Positions 50,636-58,936 are shown, counted from the first letter of the stretch. The stretch is 64,000 nucleotides of DNA from Novosphingobium fuchskuhlense (GCF_001519075.1 NZ_KQ954246.1:707591-771590); one strand, 5' to 3'. Notes: a model not told the origin generated them from the sequence alone. Numbers and translations are program-made.

Positions 50636-52409
50636 CGTGGTCGACTACCTCATGAAGAGCTTCCCCGTGCGGCTGATGGCCGTCTTCACCGACGAGAATC
50701 GCAATCCTCGCTCCGAGCCGATGAGCGATGAACACGGCACGCCGGTGCTGTGCCAGGCAGCGCTGGCCGCGCGCGAGAGGATGGTCGAGCAGCTCTGCGC
50801 GCTGCCGCCGATCGCTACCGCGCTCGATGCGATCATCGAACGCTTCGGCACCGATAGGGTCGCTGAAGTCACCGGCCGCACCAAGCGGCTCGTCGTCGGT
50901 TCCGACGGGCGCCAGAAGCTGCAGTCGCGCACCCCGCGCGCCAACCTTGCCGAGACTCAGGCGTTCATGGACGGCGACAAGCGTATCCTCGTCTTCTCGG
51001 ATGCCGGCGGCACCGGGCGCAGCTACCACGCGGATCTTGCCGCCAAGAACCAGGCTCGACGCGTCCACTTTCTGCTCGAACCAGGCTGGCGCGCCGATGC
51101 TGCGATTCAGGGCCTTGGGCGAACCAACCGAACCAATCAGGCGTCCGCCCCGTTGTTCCGGCCGGTCACCACCGATGTGCGCGGCGAGCGCCGATTCATC
51201 TCCACGATCGCGCGTCGCCTAGATAGCCTTGGGGCCCTGACCCGGGGACAACGCCAGACCGGCGGGCAGAACCTGTTCGATCCTGCCGACAATCTGGAGA
51301 GCATCTATGCCAAGGAAGCGCTGAACCGCTGGTTCGGCCTGCTGTTCCTGGGAAAGCTTGAAGCTGTCGGGCTGGCCCGATTCCAGGAGCTGACCGGACT
51401 CAGGATCGAGAGCGCCGATGGCGGGATGGTCGACGACCTGCCGACGATCCAGCGCTGGCTCAACCGTATCCTCGCCCTGCCGATCGGCCTCCAGAACGCG
51501 ATTTTCGATGAATTCCTAGGGCTGGTTGAGGCGCGGATCGATGCGGCAAGAGCAGCAGGGACGCTCGATCTCGGGCTCGAGACCATTGCTGTCGAAAGCT
51601 TCGAGATCCTGTCCGACACCTTGCTGCGGACCGACAGCGTGTCTGGTGCCACAACCCACCTGCTGGAACTGGAGATCGCACGGGCGCTAAAGCCCCTGAC
51701 GCTTGATCGGCTTGGGAAGCTCCAAGGTACGTCCGGCAGCCGTCGGCGGCTGATGCGCAACACGCGCTCGGGCAGGGCAGCTCTGCTGGTGCCGGCGCGC
51801 AGTCTGCTCTCGGATGACGGCACCCGCATCACGCGCCACGAACTGGTGCGCCCGTTGAAGCGTGGATACCTGTCTGCCGATCAGCTGGCTGAGAGCAGTT
51901 GGGAGCCGGTCGATGAGCCCGCTTTCCGCGGTGCATGGCAAACCGAAGTCGACGAAGCGCTGTCCTCGCTCAAGCGCGAGCGCCTGCATCTGGCCACGGG
52001 CCTGCTGCTCCCGGTCTGGGATAAGCTGCCAACCGACTATGTTCGTGTGAGCCGTATATCCGCACGTGACGGCCGCTCGCTGCTGGGCCGCGAGGTCCCG
52101 CTGCATGCCGTCGGCGAGATATGCAACGCGCTCGGCCTTGATGCCGCGCCCGAGATGACACCCGACAGCCTCATTGCTGCGGTTCTGGCGAGCGGCCGTG
52201 CCATGCCGGTCAAGGCGAGGGAGACGCTCATGCTCAAGCGGAGCCTCGTCAATGGCGCGCAGCGGCTTGAACTGACCGGTTGGTCGGCAAGTCGGCTCGA
52301 TTGGTACAAGGCGCAGGGCTGCTTCACGGACATTATCCGGTTCCATACGCGTCTGTTCGTTCCGCTGGAGGGTGCTGCTGAGGTTGTGGCGAGCGTTGAG
52401 CGCCATTGA
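50568..52409 (+). pseudogene. strawberry notch (Sno) family helicase, C-terminal half, fused to the RIT repeat
   Basis: The C-terminal half of the Sno protein from 50631 (EYVVDYLMKSFPVRLM) to the stop, about 590 residues. It holds the second RecA-like domain with VFSDAGGTGRSYHADLAAKN and the motif VI-like AAIQGLGRTNRTNQ. The rest matches the Sno C-terminal region. The 21 residues before EYV come from the RIT inverted repeat (MENQRKPAPPAATLD onward), which also brings a good ribosome binding site and ATG. The half could thus be translated as a separate 613-residue polypeptide. Whether the two halves work together is unknown. Confidence 0.85.
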
Positions 52410-52585
52410 TCGACCGGGTTAGGGGTGGGTTCAACCGGTCGACGCAACGCATCATTCTCAAGATGAGAAGGAGTGGTGCGATGAAGCAGCGTCGTCAATG
52501 CCCGAGTCTGCGGACAATCCGGAACATCGGCTTGCGAAAGGGGAAGGGCGACGAGCTGCCCATCCTTACGCCAAAAGTTTCCGCC
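52410..52585. other. short intergenic segment between sno and the defence cargo
   Basis: No gene is convincing here. A ggagtggtgcgatgaag start-like sequence at 52471-52487 opens a short Lys/Arg-rich frame that runs into the HNH gene on the opposite strand; it may be the stub of a backbone gene interrupted when the cargo arrived. Confidence 0.4.
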
Positions 52586-53380
52586 TCAATCTACGGGAAA
52601 AATTACCGGATCGGGCAACGGATTGCGGGCGATAAATGCGGCCGCCATCGCACTGAACGGCGACGCGGGATCCCCGGCCTGGCCGTAGAATTCCCGGCGG
52701 CGGGCCACCTCTGATATCAGCTCTGGGTGCGGGTCGGCATTGTTGCGAGCGATGAAATCATGATCGGATCGCAGCTTGGCGATCAGCGCGTCGCGTGGCG
52801 TGTGTTCGAGCCGGTCTAGCCCGAGGGCCTTGATCGTGGCGATCCCCCGGGGGCTAATGCCGCGCGGTATTTCCTCCACGAACTCGATGTGCTCCGACGG
52901 GTCCTCCGCATCGGGATTAAGGAGCATCGGCGCCTCGGCCGCGACGAGCTGATGATGGTTGCTGGCCCGCCGTGTTGGATCTGCAAGCGGAAATTGCACA
53001 CCTTTGTTGCTGCTGTTGCAGAAATGACAGGCTAGGAGGAGATTGTCCCAGCAATAGGCGAGCCAGTAATAGCCGGGCGTCGATGCCTTTATGCCTTTTT
53101 CCTGAGTGACACTGCCCTTGGGTCGCCAGTGTTCGACATGCGCGAGCGCATAAGGTTTCGGGATGTGGACCTCGCAGAACGCGCACTTGCCGTGATGCGA
53201 TCGGTCCAAGGCGTCGCGCACACTCTGATGCCCGTATATCCCATCGTTGAAGGTCAGGCGCTTGGTACCGTTGTGGTAGGCAGCCTGATCCTTGTCGTAG
53301 ACCGAGCAAAGTTCCTTGGCGGCATCTACCCCTTGGGTCAGCAAGACGTTGGGCGCCTCTCCCTTGTCGATTCGGATCAT
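52586..53380 (-). CDS. HNH endonuclease, PtuB-like (Septu-type)
   Basis: A 264-residue nuclease with a zinc-stabilised HNH (beta-beta-alpha-metal) fold. Visible elements are HHGKCAFCE (Cys66, Cys69), AHVEHWRPKG (His81, His84) and WDNLLLACHFCNSSNKG (Cys118, Cys121), the pattern of the TIGR02646-like HNH proteins found as PtuB in Septu and in some retron systems. It starts 4 bp after the upstream ATPase stop, so the two are one operon. In Septu the ATPase controls the nuclease, which degrades nucleic acid on infection; that is family knowledge and the trigger is unknown here. Confidence 0.85.
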   Translation of the reverse strand: MIRIDKGEAPNVLLTQGVDAAKELCSVYDKDQAAYHNGTKRLTFNDGIYGHQSVRDALDRSHHGKCAFCEVHIPKPYALAHVEHWRPKGSVTQEKGIKASTPGYYWLAYCWDNLLLACHFCNSSNKGVQFPLADPTRRASNHHQLVAAEAPMLLNPDAEDPSEHIEFVEEIPRGISPRGIATIKALGLDRLEHTPRDALIAKLRSDHDFIARNNADPHPELISEVARRREFYGQAGDPASPFSAMAAAFIARNPLPDPVIFPVD

Positions 53381-53384
53381 TGAT

Positions 53385-54764
53385 TCAGTCCGCCACGTCT
53401 TCCCCGGTTCCTGCCATGAGCTTCTCGATATCCGGCATCACGTCGAGAGAACCGCTCTGAACGGCACGGGCAAAGCGATGAAGGTGTTGGAGCCTATCGC
53501 TCTCTGCTTGATCTAGGTCACCCTTTTGAATCAGTTCGCGACGTTCCGCGAGCAATGCCTCAAAGCGCGATGGCAGGGACGTCTCGAGTTCGAACGCAAC
53601 AGTCACCACCTCGTCGAGCCGCACGACCTCCCTGGCGAACGGATCGGGCTTGATGACGGCATGATCACCCTCCCATCTGACGATCGAGACCGGATCCCCC
53701 GCTGCGATGCTTTCCTGGGCAATCACCGGAGAGTGCGTCGAGACGATGAACTGAATGCGCGGAAAGTGCTTTAGCAGCTGATCGCGCAGGCTGCGTTGCC
53801 AGACGGGATGGAGATGCAGTTCGACCTCGTCGATGAGCACGATCGCGCTTTCTCCGAAGGGATCTCTGCTCTCCGGAAAGTTCATATGCAAACGCCAGGC
53901 AAGGTCGACCAGCCAGGCGACCGTGGTCTGGGCGCCCAGGCTCATCTGCCTGAGAGGCGCAAAGCCCGAGGGTGTCCGGACGCTGATACCGCTGCCAGCA
54001 AGCTTCAAATCATCGCGCGAGATTTTCGGAATGAGGGCTGCGATGGCTTCGAGCATCGAGTCTCGAAACGTCTCCCAGCGCGCCTGCTCTACCTCATTCT
54101 TATCGCGGTGGGCCAGGAGCGCATTGTAATCGATCCGGTCAGGTACCTCGTCGGGATCGACAAGCATGATCTTCTCGTCAAATAGGGCTTCGGCGGGACC
54201 ATATTCCCCAATTGACGAGAGATTTCGGAAACCCGCGTGCCGAAAGGCGCTGTAGCCGATCACGAGCGGACCATCCCCCGACAAGGTTTTCCTGGCAAGC
54301 CGGGGGTCGGCGGATTCGAGCTCTCCGGCACGCGTCACCACGTCATAGCCAAAGCTGAACGCGTCGCCCTGCTCGGTCATCATGGCGACTCTGAATCCGG
54401 CAGTCATGGCGTCGCCGCGGCGCACAAGGCTCTCGATCCTGTCGTTTTCAAAGTCGGCCAACGCGGGCGAGATCGCGTCAGGTGGACCGGCCTCTTTGCT
54501 GGGAATTTGAACAACACTCTCGGCCGACTCAGTCCACTCCGCGAGCTCCTCGTCAAGGAAGACCGACTCCGGGCCGCTGACTGTCGGCAATGGGCGCATG
54601 GCTGCCAGGGACTGGAGCAAAGTTGTCTTGCCGACGCCGTTCTCGCCAATGATCACGCACCAGCGGGCAGGTTTGCCGTCAATGGATAGATCAAGTGTCT
54701 GCTGACCGCCAAAGGCACGCACGTTGGTCAGCGATAGGCCGAGATAATGTATTGCGTCGGTCAT
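53385..54764 (-). CDS. AAA/ABC-type ATPase, PtuA-like (Septu-type)
   Basis: A 459-residue SMC/RecF-like ATPase. Near the N-terminus is GLSLTNVRAFGGQQTLDL and the Walker A loop GENGVGKTTLL (Lys46). The C-terminal half has the Walker B region SAIVLIDEVELHLHPVWQRSL and the H-loop IVSTHSPVIAQ. No nuclease domain is visible, so the paired HNH gene is the likely effector. I start at the ATG at 54764, with gagga 6 bases upstream; upstream in-frame residues are not protein-like. OLD-family or other defence ATPases are alternatives, but the HNH partner favours a Septu-like system. Confidence 0.85.
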   Translation of the reverse strand: MTDAIHYLGLSLTNVRAFGGQQTLDLSIDGKPARWCVIIGENGVGKTTLLQSLAAMRPLPTVSGPESVFLDEELAEWTESAESVVQIPSKEAGPPDAISPALADFENDRIESLVRRGDAMTAGFRVAMMTEQGDAFSFGYDVVTRAGELESADPRLARKTLSGDGPLVIGYSAFRHAGFRNLSSIGEYGPAEALFDEKIMLVDPDEVPDRIDYNALLAHRDKNEVEQARWETFRDSMLEAIAALIPKISRDDLKLAGSGISVRTPSGFAPLRQMSLGAQTTVAWLVDLAWRLHMNFPESRDPFGESAIVLIDEVELHLHPVWQRSLRDQLLKHFPRIQFIVSTHSPVIAQESIAAGDPVSIVRWEGDHAVIKPDPFAREVVRLDEVVTVAFELETSLPSRFEALLAERRELIQKGDLDQAESDRLQHLHRFARAVQSGSLDVMPDIEKLMAGTGEDVAD

Positions 54765-55456
54765 CGAATCCTCGATCGGCGGCTCTGGAGCCGTTCCTAG
54801 ACTGATCCCCCCGCTCTGACCACGCTGATGTGAGCACCGTCGGTTTGCGAGCTGGTTCGCCCGAACTTGCAAAATCCGACCGCATCATGCTCGCTCTAGC
54901 CGAGCTTCACAGCTGGACGCAGTTAGATCAACCTTTCAGCGTGATGATCGCAGCGTTTCTAAGGGACTACCCTCTGCCCTAATTAAGGCCCGCGCGTGCC
55001 AAATGTGCGGCTACGGTTTTACCGACGACAGAAGGATTGCCGGCGAGCGGGATCGCAATGTCGGCGTGCCCGCCAATCAGCTGGCACATCATTGCTGATC
55101 AGGATCGCATCTAGTCAAACTGCGAAATTGCGCCGGATTCTAAGATCTAAGCCGTCGTTGTGCCAAGCGTTGTTAGAAAATCTGCGAAAGAGGATACGAT
55201 TATCTCCATGCGCTCGCATATCACACCGGGCGTGTTCAGGTTAAATCTTTAAATTGAAATTTAAAAAGTCTGTTATATAAGATAGAATATGAATTAGTAT
55301 TTTAAATTATTTTAAATATACGTAAGAAGGTCGAGAATTGTATGAGACATTTTCATAAAACGATTTGAGATATGTCCTCAAGATGCCTGCTATGAGCAAG
55401 CCACGAACTCTGCTAACGCGAAAATTCGCAATAGCTCGATCAGAAGGAGATCCTCT
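54765..55456. promoter_or_regulatory. divergent intergenic region with AT-rich block upstream of the RiPP operon
   Basis: About 690 bp separate the divergent Septu-like and RiPP operons. The last part, 55240-55370, is strikingly AT-rich against the GC-rich surroundings. It holds the palindrome TTTAAAT-x-ATTTAAA at 55248-55265 and the direct repeats attttaaatt and attttaaata at 55299-55319. This suggests a promoter or a binding region for a silencing protein. A short frame at 54982-55093 on the minus strand is not convincing. No reverse transcriptase or retron RNA is apparent. Confidence 0.5.
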
Positions 55457-55615
55457 ATGGAAATGACAAAAACTCGGCCGGTCGAAGCCGTCGCTAACTC
55501 CAGCGCGCTGAGGCTCGACAGCGCGGCGCTTGCCCGGCTAGTGGACGAAGTCCGTAACGGCGCCGTAAGCGCACCGACTGCCTACGACCGGGTGCATAAC
55601 CGCCATAACCGCTAG
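55457..55615 (+). CDS. yhhA: RiPP precursor peptide, YhhA-like (Tyr/His cyclophane type)
   Basis: A 52-residue peptide starting MEMTKTRPVEAVANSS. The leader-like part includes LRLDSAALARLVDEVRNG, a helix resembling FxsA-type leaders. The C-terminal core is AYDRVHNRHNR, giving three aromatic-x-Arg units (YDR, HNR, HNR). FxsB-type maturases link the ring of an aromatic residue to the beta-carbon two places later, so Y43-R45, H47-R49 and H50-R52 could become three-residue cyclophanes; this is inference. An aaggag site lies 7 bases before the ATG. The maturase gene starts 23 bp later. The name follows family names recalled for the Y-H-H core and is unrelated to E. coli yhhA. Confidence 0.8.
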   Translation: MEMTKTRPVEAVANSSALRLDSAALARLVDEVRNGAVSAPTAYDRVHNRHNR

Positions 55616-55638
55616 GGCGAGAGTCAGGTGCCAGCGAT

Positions 55639-56754
55639 ATGATCGCCATCGATACAGTTCTCGTGAAGCTTGCGAGTCGGTGCAATCTCGATTGCGACTA
55701 TTGTTATGTCTACCGTATGGGGGATGACGCTTGGCGTCTGCAGCCCAAACTAATGTCCGAGCGGACCGTCGAAGCGCTAGGTGAGAATCTGGCTAGGCTG
55801 GTCGTGGCACAAGGGCGGCCCCTAAGCTTGGTCTTCCACGGCGGCGAGCCTCTTCTTGTCGGCGCTTCGCGATTCGATGCGATCTGCGCGAAATTGCGCG
55901 AGCAGTTGCCGCCGACGGTGGGTCTGCATGTCCAGACCAACGGGCTGCTACTGAACGACGATGTCATTCGGTCCTGCGCGCGGCATGATGTAGGCATTAG
56001 CATCAGCCTCGATGGGCCTTCCGAGATTCATGATCGCCATCGTCCCGACCGCCGAGGCCGCAAGTCACACGACACCGTCATGGCGGGCATCGCGCGAGTC
56101 CTTGCCCACACCAAGGGTCGGTCGCTGCTGTCGGGTCTTCTCTGCGTAATCGATCTCGAGGCGGATCCCGCCAGCATCTACGACTTCTTCAAGTCGACCG
56201 GGACGCCGAGCGTCGACTTCCTCTACCGCGACGGTAACCACGATACGCTGCCGATCGGAAAGGCGAGCTTGCTCTCGACCGAATACGGCGAGTGGATGGG
56301 GCGCCTGCTCGACGCCTATCTGGCTGACGATGAGCCGATCCGCATACGGCTGCTCGACGACATGATGCGACTCATTCTCGGTGGCCGCTCAATCAAGGAA
56401 GGGGTGGGGCAGGACGACTACGGCATTCTGGTCGTCGAGACCGACGGCACGATCACAAAGAACGACACACTCAAGTCCGCCGACGGCGCCGACCAGTTCG
56501 CCGAGCGTTGGAGCGTGCATGACGATCTGGCCGAGTTGGTCGGATCGCCCTTCTTCCAGGAGTATCATCAATCGCAACGGCCTAAAGCGGCCGCCTGTCT
56601 CGCCTGTCCAGATCTCCTGATTTGCGGCGGGGGCATGCCGACCCACCGTTGGAGCGCTGCCGCTGCCTTCGACAATCCCAGTGTATTCTGCGCGGACCAG
56701 AAGCGGCTGATTGACCATATGCGCGAGCAGATTGCACTTCGGACCGCAGCGTGA
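55639..56754 (+). CDS. yhhB: radical SAM/SPASM cyclophane-forming peptide maturase (FxsB/YhhB-type)
   Basis: A 371-residue radical SAM enzyme that should crosslink the precursor core. The [4Fe-4S] cluster is bound by Cys15, Cys19 and Cys22 (RCNLDCDYCYVYR). HGGEPLLVG near residue 74 and SISLDGPSEIHDRHRPDRRG near residue 120 are standard radical SAM motifs. The C-terminal SPASM-type auxiliary region has Cys320, Cys323, Cys329 and Cys351 within CLACPDLLICGGGMPTHRW and FCAD, matching FxsB proteins. It overlaps the next gene by 4 bp (ATGA). The family makes bonds from Tyr, Phe or His rings to a side-chain carbon (family knowledge). Confidence 0.9.
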   Translation: MIAIDTVLVKLASRCNLDCDYCYVYRMGDDAWRLQPKLMSERTVEALGENLARLVVAQGRPLSLVFHGGEPLLVGASRFDAICAKLREQLPPTVGLHVQTNGLLLNDDVIRSCARHDVGISISLDGPSEIHDRHRPDRRGRKSHDTVMAGIARVLAHTKGRSLLSGLLCVIDLEADPASIYDFFKSTGTPSVDFLYRDGNHDTLPIGKASLLSTEYGEWMGRLLDAYLADDEPIRIRLLDDMMRLILGGRSIKEGVGQDDYGILVVETDGTITKNDTLKSADGADQFAERWSVHDDLAELVGSPFFQEYHQSQRPKAAACLACPDLLICGGGMPTHRWSAAAAFDNPSVFCADQKRLIDHMREQIALRTAA

Positions 56755-57332
56755 CTCGTCCTGACTTCACGCGAGTCGAGAGCCGGGATTCTCCGTTTCC
56801 GCATTTTCGGGTAAGCGAGCTTTTGCCGGAAGCTACTGGCGATGCGTTGCTTGATTGGCTCGACGCGGACGCGCCATGGAAGCTGCAAGTCACCGACTTT
56901 TACGAGCAACATGAATTCTCGATGTTCGACTGCGCTGCACCCTCCGCGGTCGCGCACATCGTCTCAGACGCCTTCGTCGCCGACCTAGTCCGAGAACTGT
57001 CCGAACGGTTGGACGCTCCGCCACTCGAACTCGTCGAGGTGGCGGTCCACCGCTTGGTTGCAGGGCAGACGATCCGGATCCACAACGATCATATAGGCGA
57101 AGAGGAGACTCACCGGCTCATCGTCCAGCTAAACCGAGGCTGGACGGTTGAACAAGGCGGCCTCTTCATGATCTTCGAGGCCGACGATCCCGAAAGCGTA
57201 GCGGACGTGCTGCTGCCGGTCCACCGCAGCGCCTTCGGCTTCGAGATTTCCGAGCGTTCGCACCACGCCGTCTCCACCATCCACAGCGGCAGCCGCGACA
57301 CGCTTGTCTACACTTTCCGGCACGCCGCTTGA
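56751..57332 (+). CDS. yhhC: 2-oxoglutarate/Fe(II) oxygenase of the RiPP operon (YhhC-like)
   Basis: A 193-residue oxygenase with a prolyl-4-hydroxylase-like double-stranded beta-helix. Iron ligands are likely His111 and Asp113 (IRIHNDHIGEEETHRL) and His171 or His172 (EISERSHHAVSTI). An Arg in GSRDTLVY or TFRHAA would bind 2-oxoglutarate. It is coupled by 4-bp overlaps to the maturase before it and the HExxH gene after it, so the three are made together. The likely role is hydroxylation of the crosslinked peptide, or of a residue in it. Which residue is unknown. Confidence 0.85.
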   Translation: MTRPDFTRVESRDSPFPHFRVSELLPEATGDALLDWLDADAPWKLQVTDFYEQHEFSMFDCAAPSAVAHIVSDAFVADLVRELSERLDAPPLELVEVAVHRLVAGQTIRIHNDHIGEEETHRLIVQLNRGWTVEQGGLFMIFEADDPESVADVLLPVHRSAFGFEISERSHHAVSTIHSGSRDTLVYTFRHAA

Positions 57333-58174
57333 CCGCGCTTCAGGACCGAATACGCGCTGTGCTGCCAGGACGTGATTCCCGCTGGTACGCAGGGCTGGCA
57401 CCGGTGCTGGCAATGCGGGAATGGGCCCAGCTCGCACTGTCGGGAATCAATCCGGAAAGCTACGGATCAGCTAGGATCCTGCGCGGCGATTCATCGGCAC
57501 CACGCCCTGGGTCCGTGATGTCGGGGGCGGCCTTCGGACGGCCGGTTCCCCTTGAACGCTTCGATACGCTGATGCTGGCGCGTTACGGGGCGATCGGTCT
57601 GCGCGAGCCCAAGCCGACTGTCGACGCGAACCATTTTCAGACCGAGCTTGCGCAGGCCATGCGGCTGATCGATGTTGTTCCGGCTGCCGGAGAAGCCGTG
57701 CGCAGCCTAGTATGGTCGATCACGCCAGTGGGTGTCGAGAGTCGGGACTATGACACCGGCTATAGCGATCCTGCTCTGCCCTTTTCGATCTTCATCGGCG
57801 CGCACGCCGTAAGCGACCAAGTGCCGTCCATCCGTCTTGCGGAAGGCGTACTGCACGAGACAATGCACTTGCAGCTCAGCCTCATCGAGGATTCAGTACC
57901 TCTGGTCGGCGGGAGTGGCGAAAGTCGCTATTCACCTTGGCAGAAGCGCGAGCGACCGACCCAGGGCCTGTTGCATGGGATCTATGTCTTTCGAGTGGTC
58001 CAAGACTGGCTTCGTGTGATTGCCGCCGGGCCTATTATGGCGGGCGTGGACCTCGCCCATGCGCAGCTTCGCATCTCACAGATCGATGAGGAATGTGCCG
58101 AGCTAATAGATTTTGCCGCAAGCGACGATCTGACTCCAGAAGGTCGGATACTTGCCGCGGCACTTGTCGATTAG
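57329..58174 (+). CDS. HExxH-motif putative peptide-modifying protein of the RiPP operon
   Basis: A 281-residue protein with a metal motif HETMH at residues 176-180 (SIRLAEGVLHETMHLQLSLIEDS). The rest is mainly helical by appearance, for example LAHAQLRISQIDEECAELIDF. HExxH proteins of this kind accompany FxsB-type maturases; several have been shown or proposed to be 2-oxoglutarate-dependent peptide beta-hydroxylases rather than proteases (recalled). The overlap with the oxygenase gene supports a role on the same peptide. It could instead be a leader-cleaving peptidase. No transporter gene is in the operon, so export and maturation would need outside partners. Confidence 0.78.
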   Translation: MTALQDRIRAVLPGRDSRWYAGLAPVLAMREWAQLALSGINPESYGSARILRGDSSAPRPGSVMSGAAFGRPVPLERFDTLMLARYGAIGLREPKPTVDANHFQTELAQAMRLIDVVPAAGEAVRSLVWSITPVGVESRDYDTGYSDPALPFSIFIGAHAVSDQVPSIRLAEGVLHETMHLQLSLIEDSVPLVGGSGESRYSPWQKRERPTQGLLHGIYVFRVVQDWLRVIAAGPIMAGVDLAHAQLRISQIDEECAELIDFAASDDLTPEGRILAAALVD

Positions 58175-58317
58175 ATTGCCCCGCTCGTGTCATGCGGGTC
58201 GCGATTCGCAGGCGCTTTCTATACGCGCGGCGGATCAGATTCTGCTGGCGCAGACGTGCGTCCAGCCGCATATTTGGCAGCCTACCTGTTGCTACGCCGG
58301 GCGCGCGCTACTGGACA

Positions 58318-58625
58318 TCCTAGACTACCAGATCAAAGCGCCGACCAAGTGGCAAACCTTCAAGGACTTGGCCTGCACCCTTTTCGAGGTGGTGTGGAAA
58401 GATCCAACCGCGCAGAAAAACGGCCGGACCGGTCAGCGTCTTGCCGCGCAGGGAGTCCAGATTGAGCCCGGGCGGGATCGGTATCTCGAACCTCGGTTGG
58501 AGATTCGCGTCATCGCCACCGCGCCGGGGAGCTACACTCATTGCCAAACCCCAGACGTGGTTGGCGTTCAGTTCAGCGCTGCCCGTGTCACCTGCAGGCA
58601 GCGCCTTTCACCGATCACGCCCTAG
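58318..58625 (+). pseudogene. remnant of a nuclease-domain NTPase or similar defence protein
   Basis: The frame reads LDYQIKAPTKWQTFKDLACT, then LFEVVWKDPTAQKNGRTGQR. This resembles the N-terminal nuclease-like region of NTPases annotated as W..FE.LC..L...W.D...Q.NGR.GQ by eye. After GRTGQ the pattern degrades and a stop follows; there is no NTPase body. It appears to be a truncated relic left after deletion. A minus-strand 75-codon frame over the same bases is probably a shadow. Confidence rests only on visual similarity. Confidence 0.4.
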
Positions 58626-58936
58626 GAACCACCGGCTTGACGCCGGCACCCCACACGGACGCTTTGGTTGAATTTTGCTGCGCGGCATTGAGGAATGGGT
58701 GTCCTGAACAGACGACGGCTTCTGGTAGGCTTCTATGAGCACGCGAACTTCGGCTGTTGCGGCGCCTTTTGCCTGGGCGCTGAGAGACCCACCGACGGCA
58801 GGTTTCGGCGTGGGCGGTCGTTCATGATGGCTGATTGGAACGACCGAGGCTGGTCGTTTGCTGCTGTTTGCTTTGAATCGGCAGTAGTGGGACGAGGCGG
58901 CAGTTAAGGTCCACGGCCATCAACAGACTTTGCTAT
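58626..58936. other. gap without recognisable gene
   Basis: These 310 bp between the remnant and the exported-protein operon contain a short frame starting near 58695 with no homology I recognise. Their base composition resembles the flanking cargo. I see no terminator, repeat or tRNA. Confidence 0.5.

Noticed and set aside
49647..51068. minus-strand open frame crossing the right RIT end
   Set aside because: It runs through the inverted repeat and overlaps the first recombinase in the wrong frame; no protein features.
54982..55093. short minus-strand frame with GGHADIAIPLAGNPSVVGKT-like sequence
   Set aside because: Only about 37 codons, no good ribosome binding site and no clear family; it could be a relic but cannot be supported.
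54765..55456. retron RNA or reverse transcriptase next to the Septu-like pair
   Set aside because: No reverse transcriptase frame exists in the gap or nearby, so the HNH/ATPase pair is not called a retron.
58320..58547. 75-codon minus-strand frame over the nuclease remnant
   Set aside because: It has a smooth look but no known family, and the plus-strand frame matches a recognisable nuclease-type pattern better.
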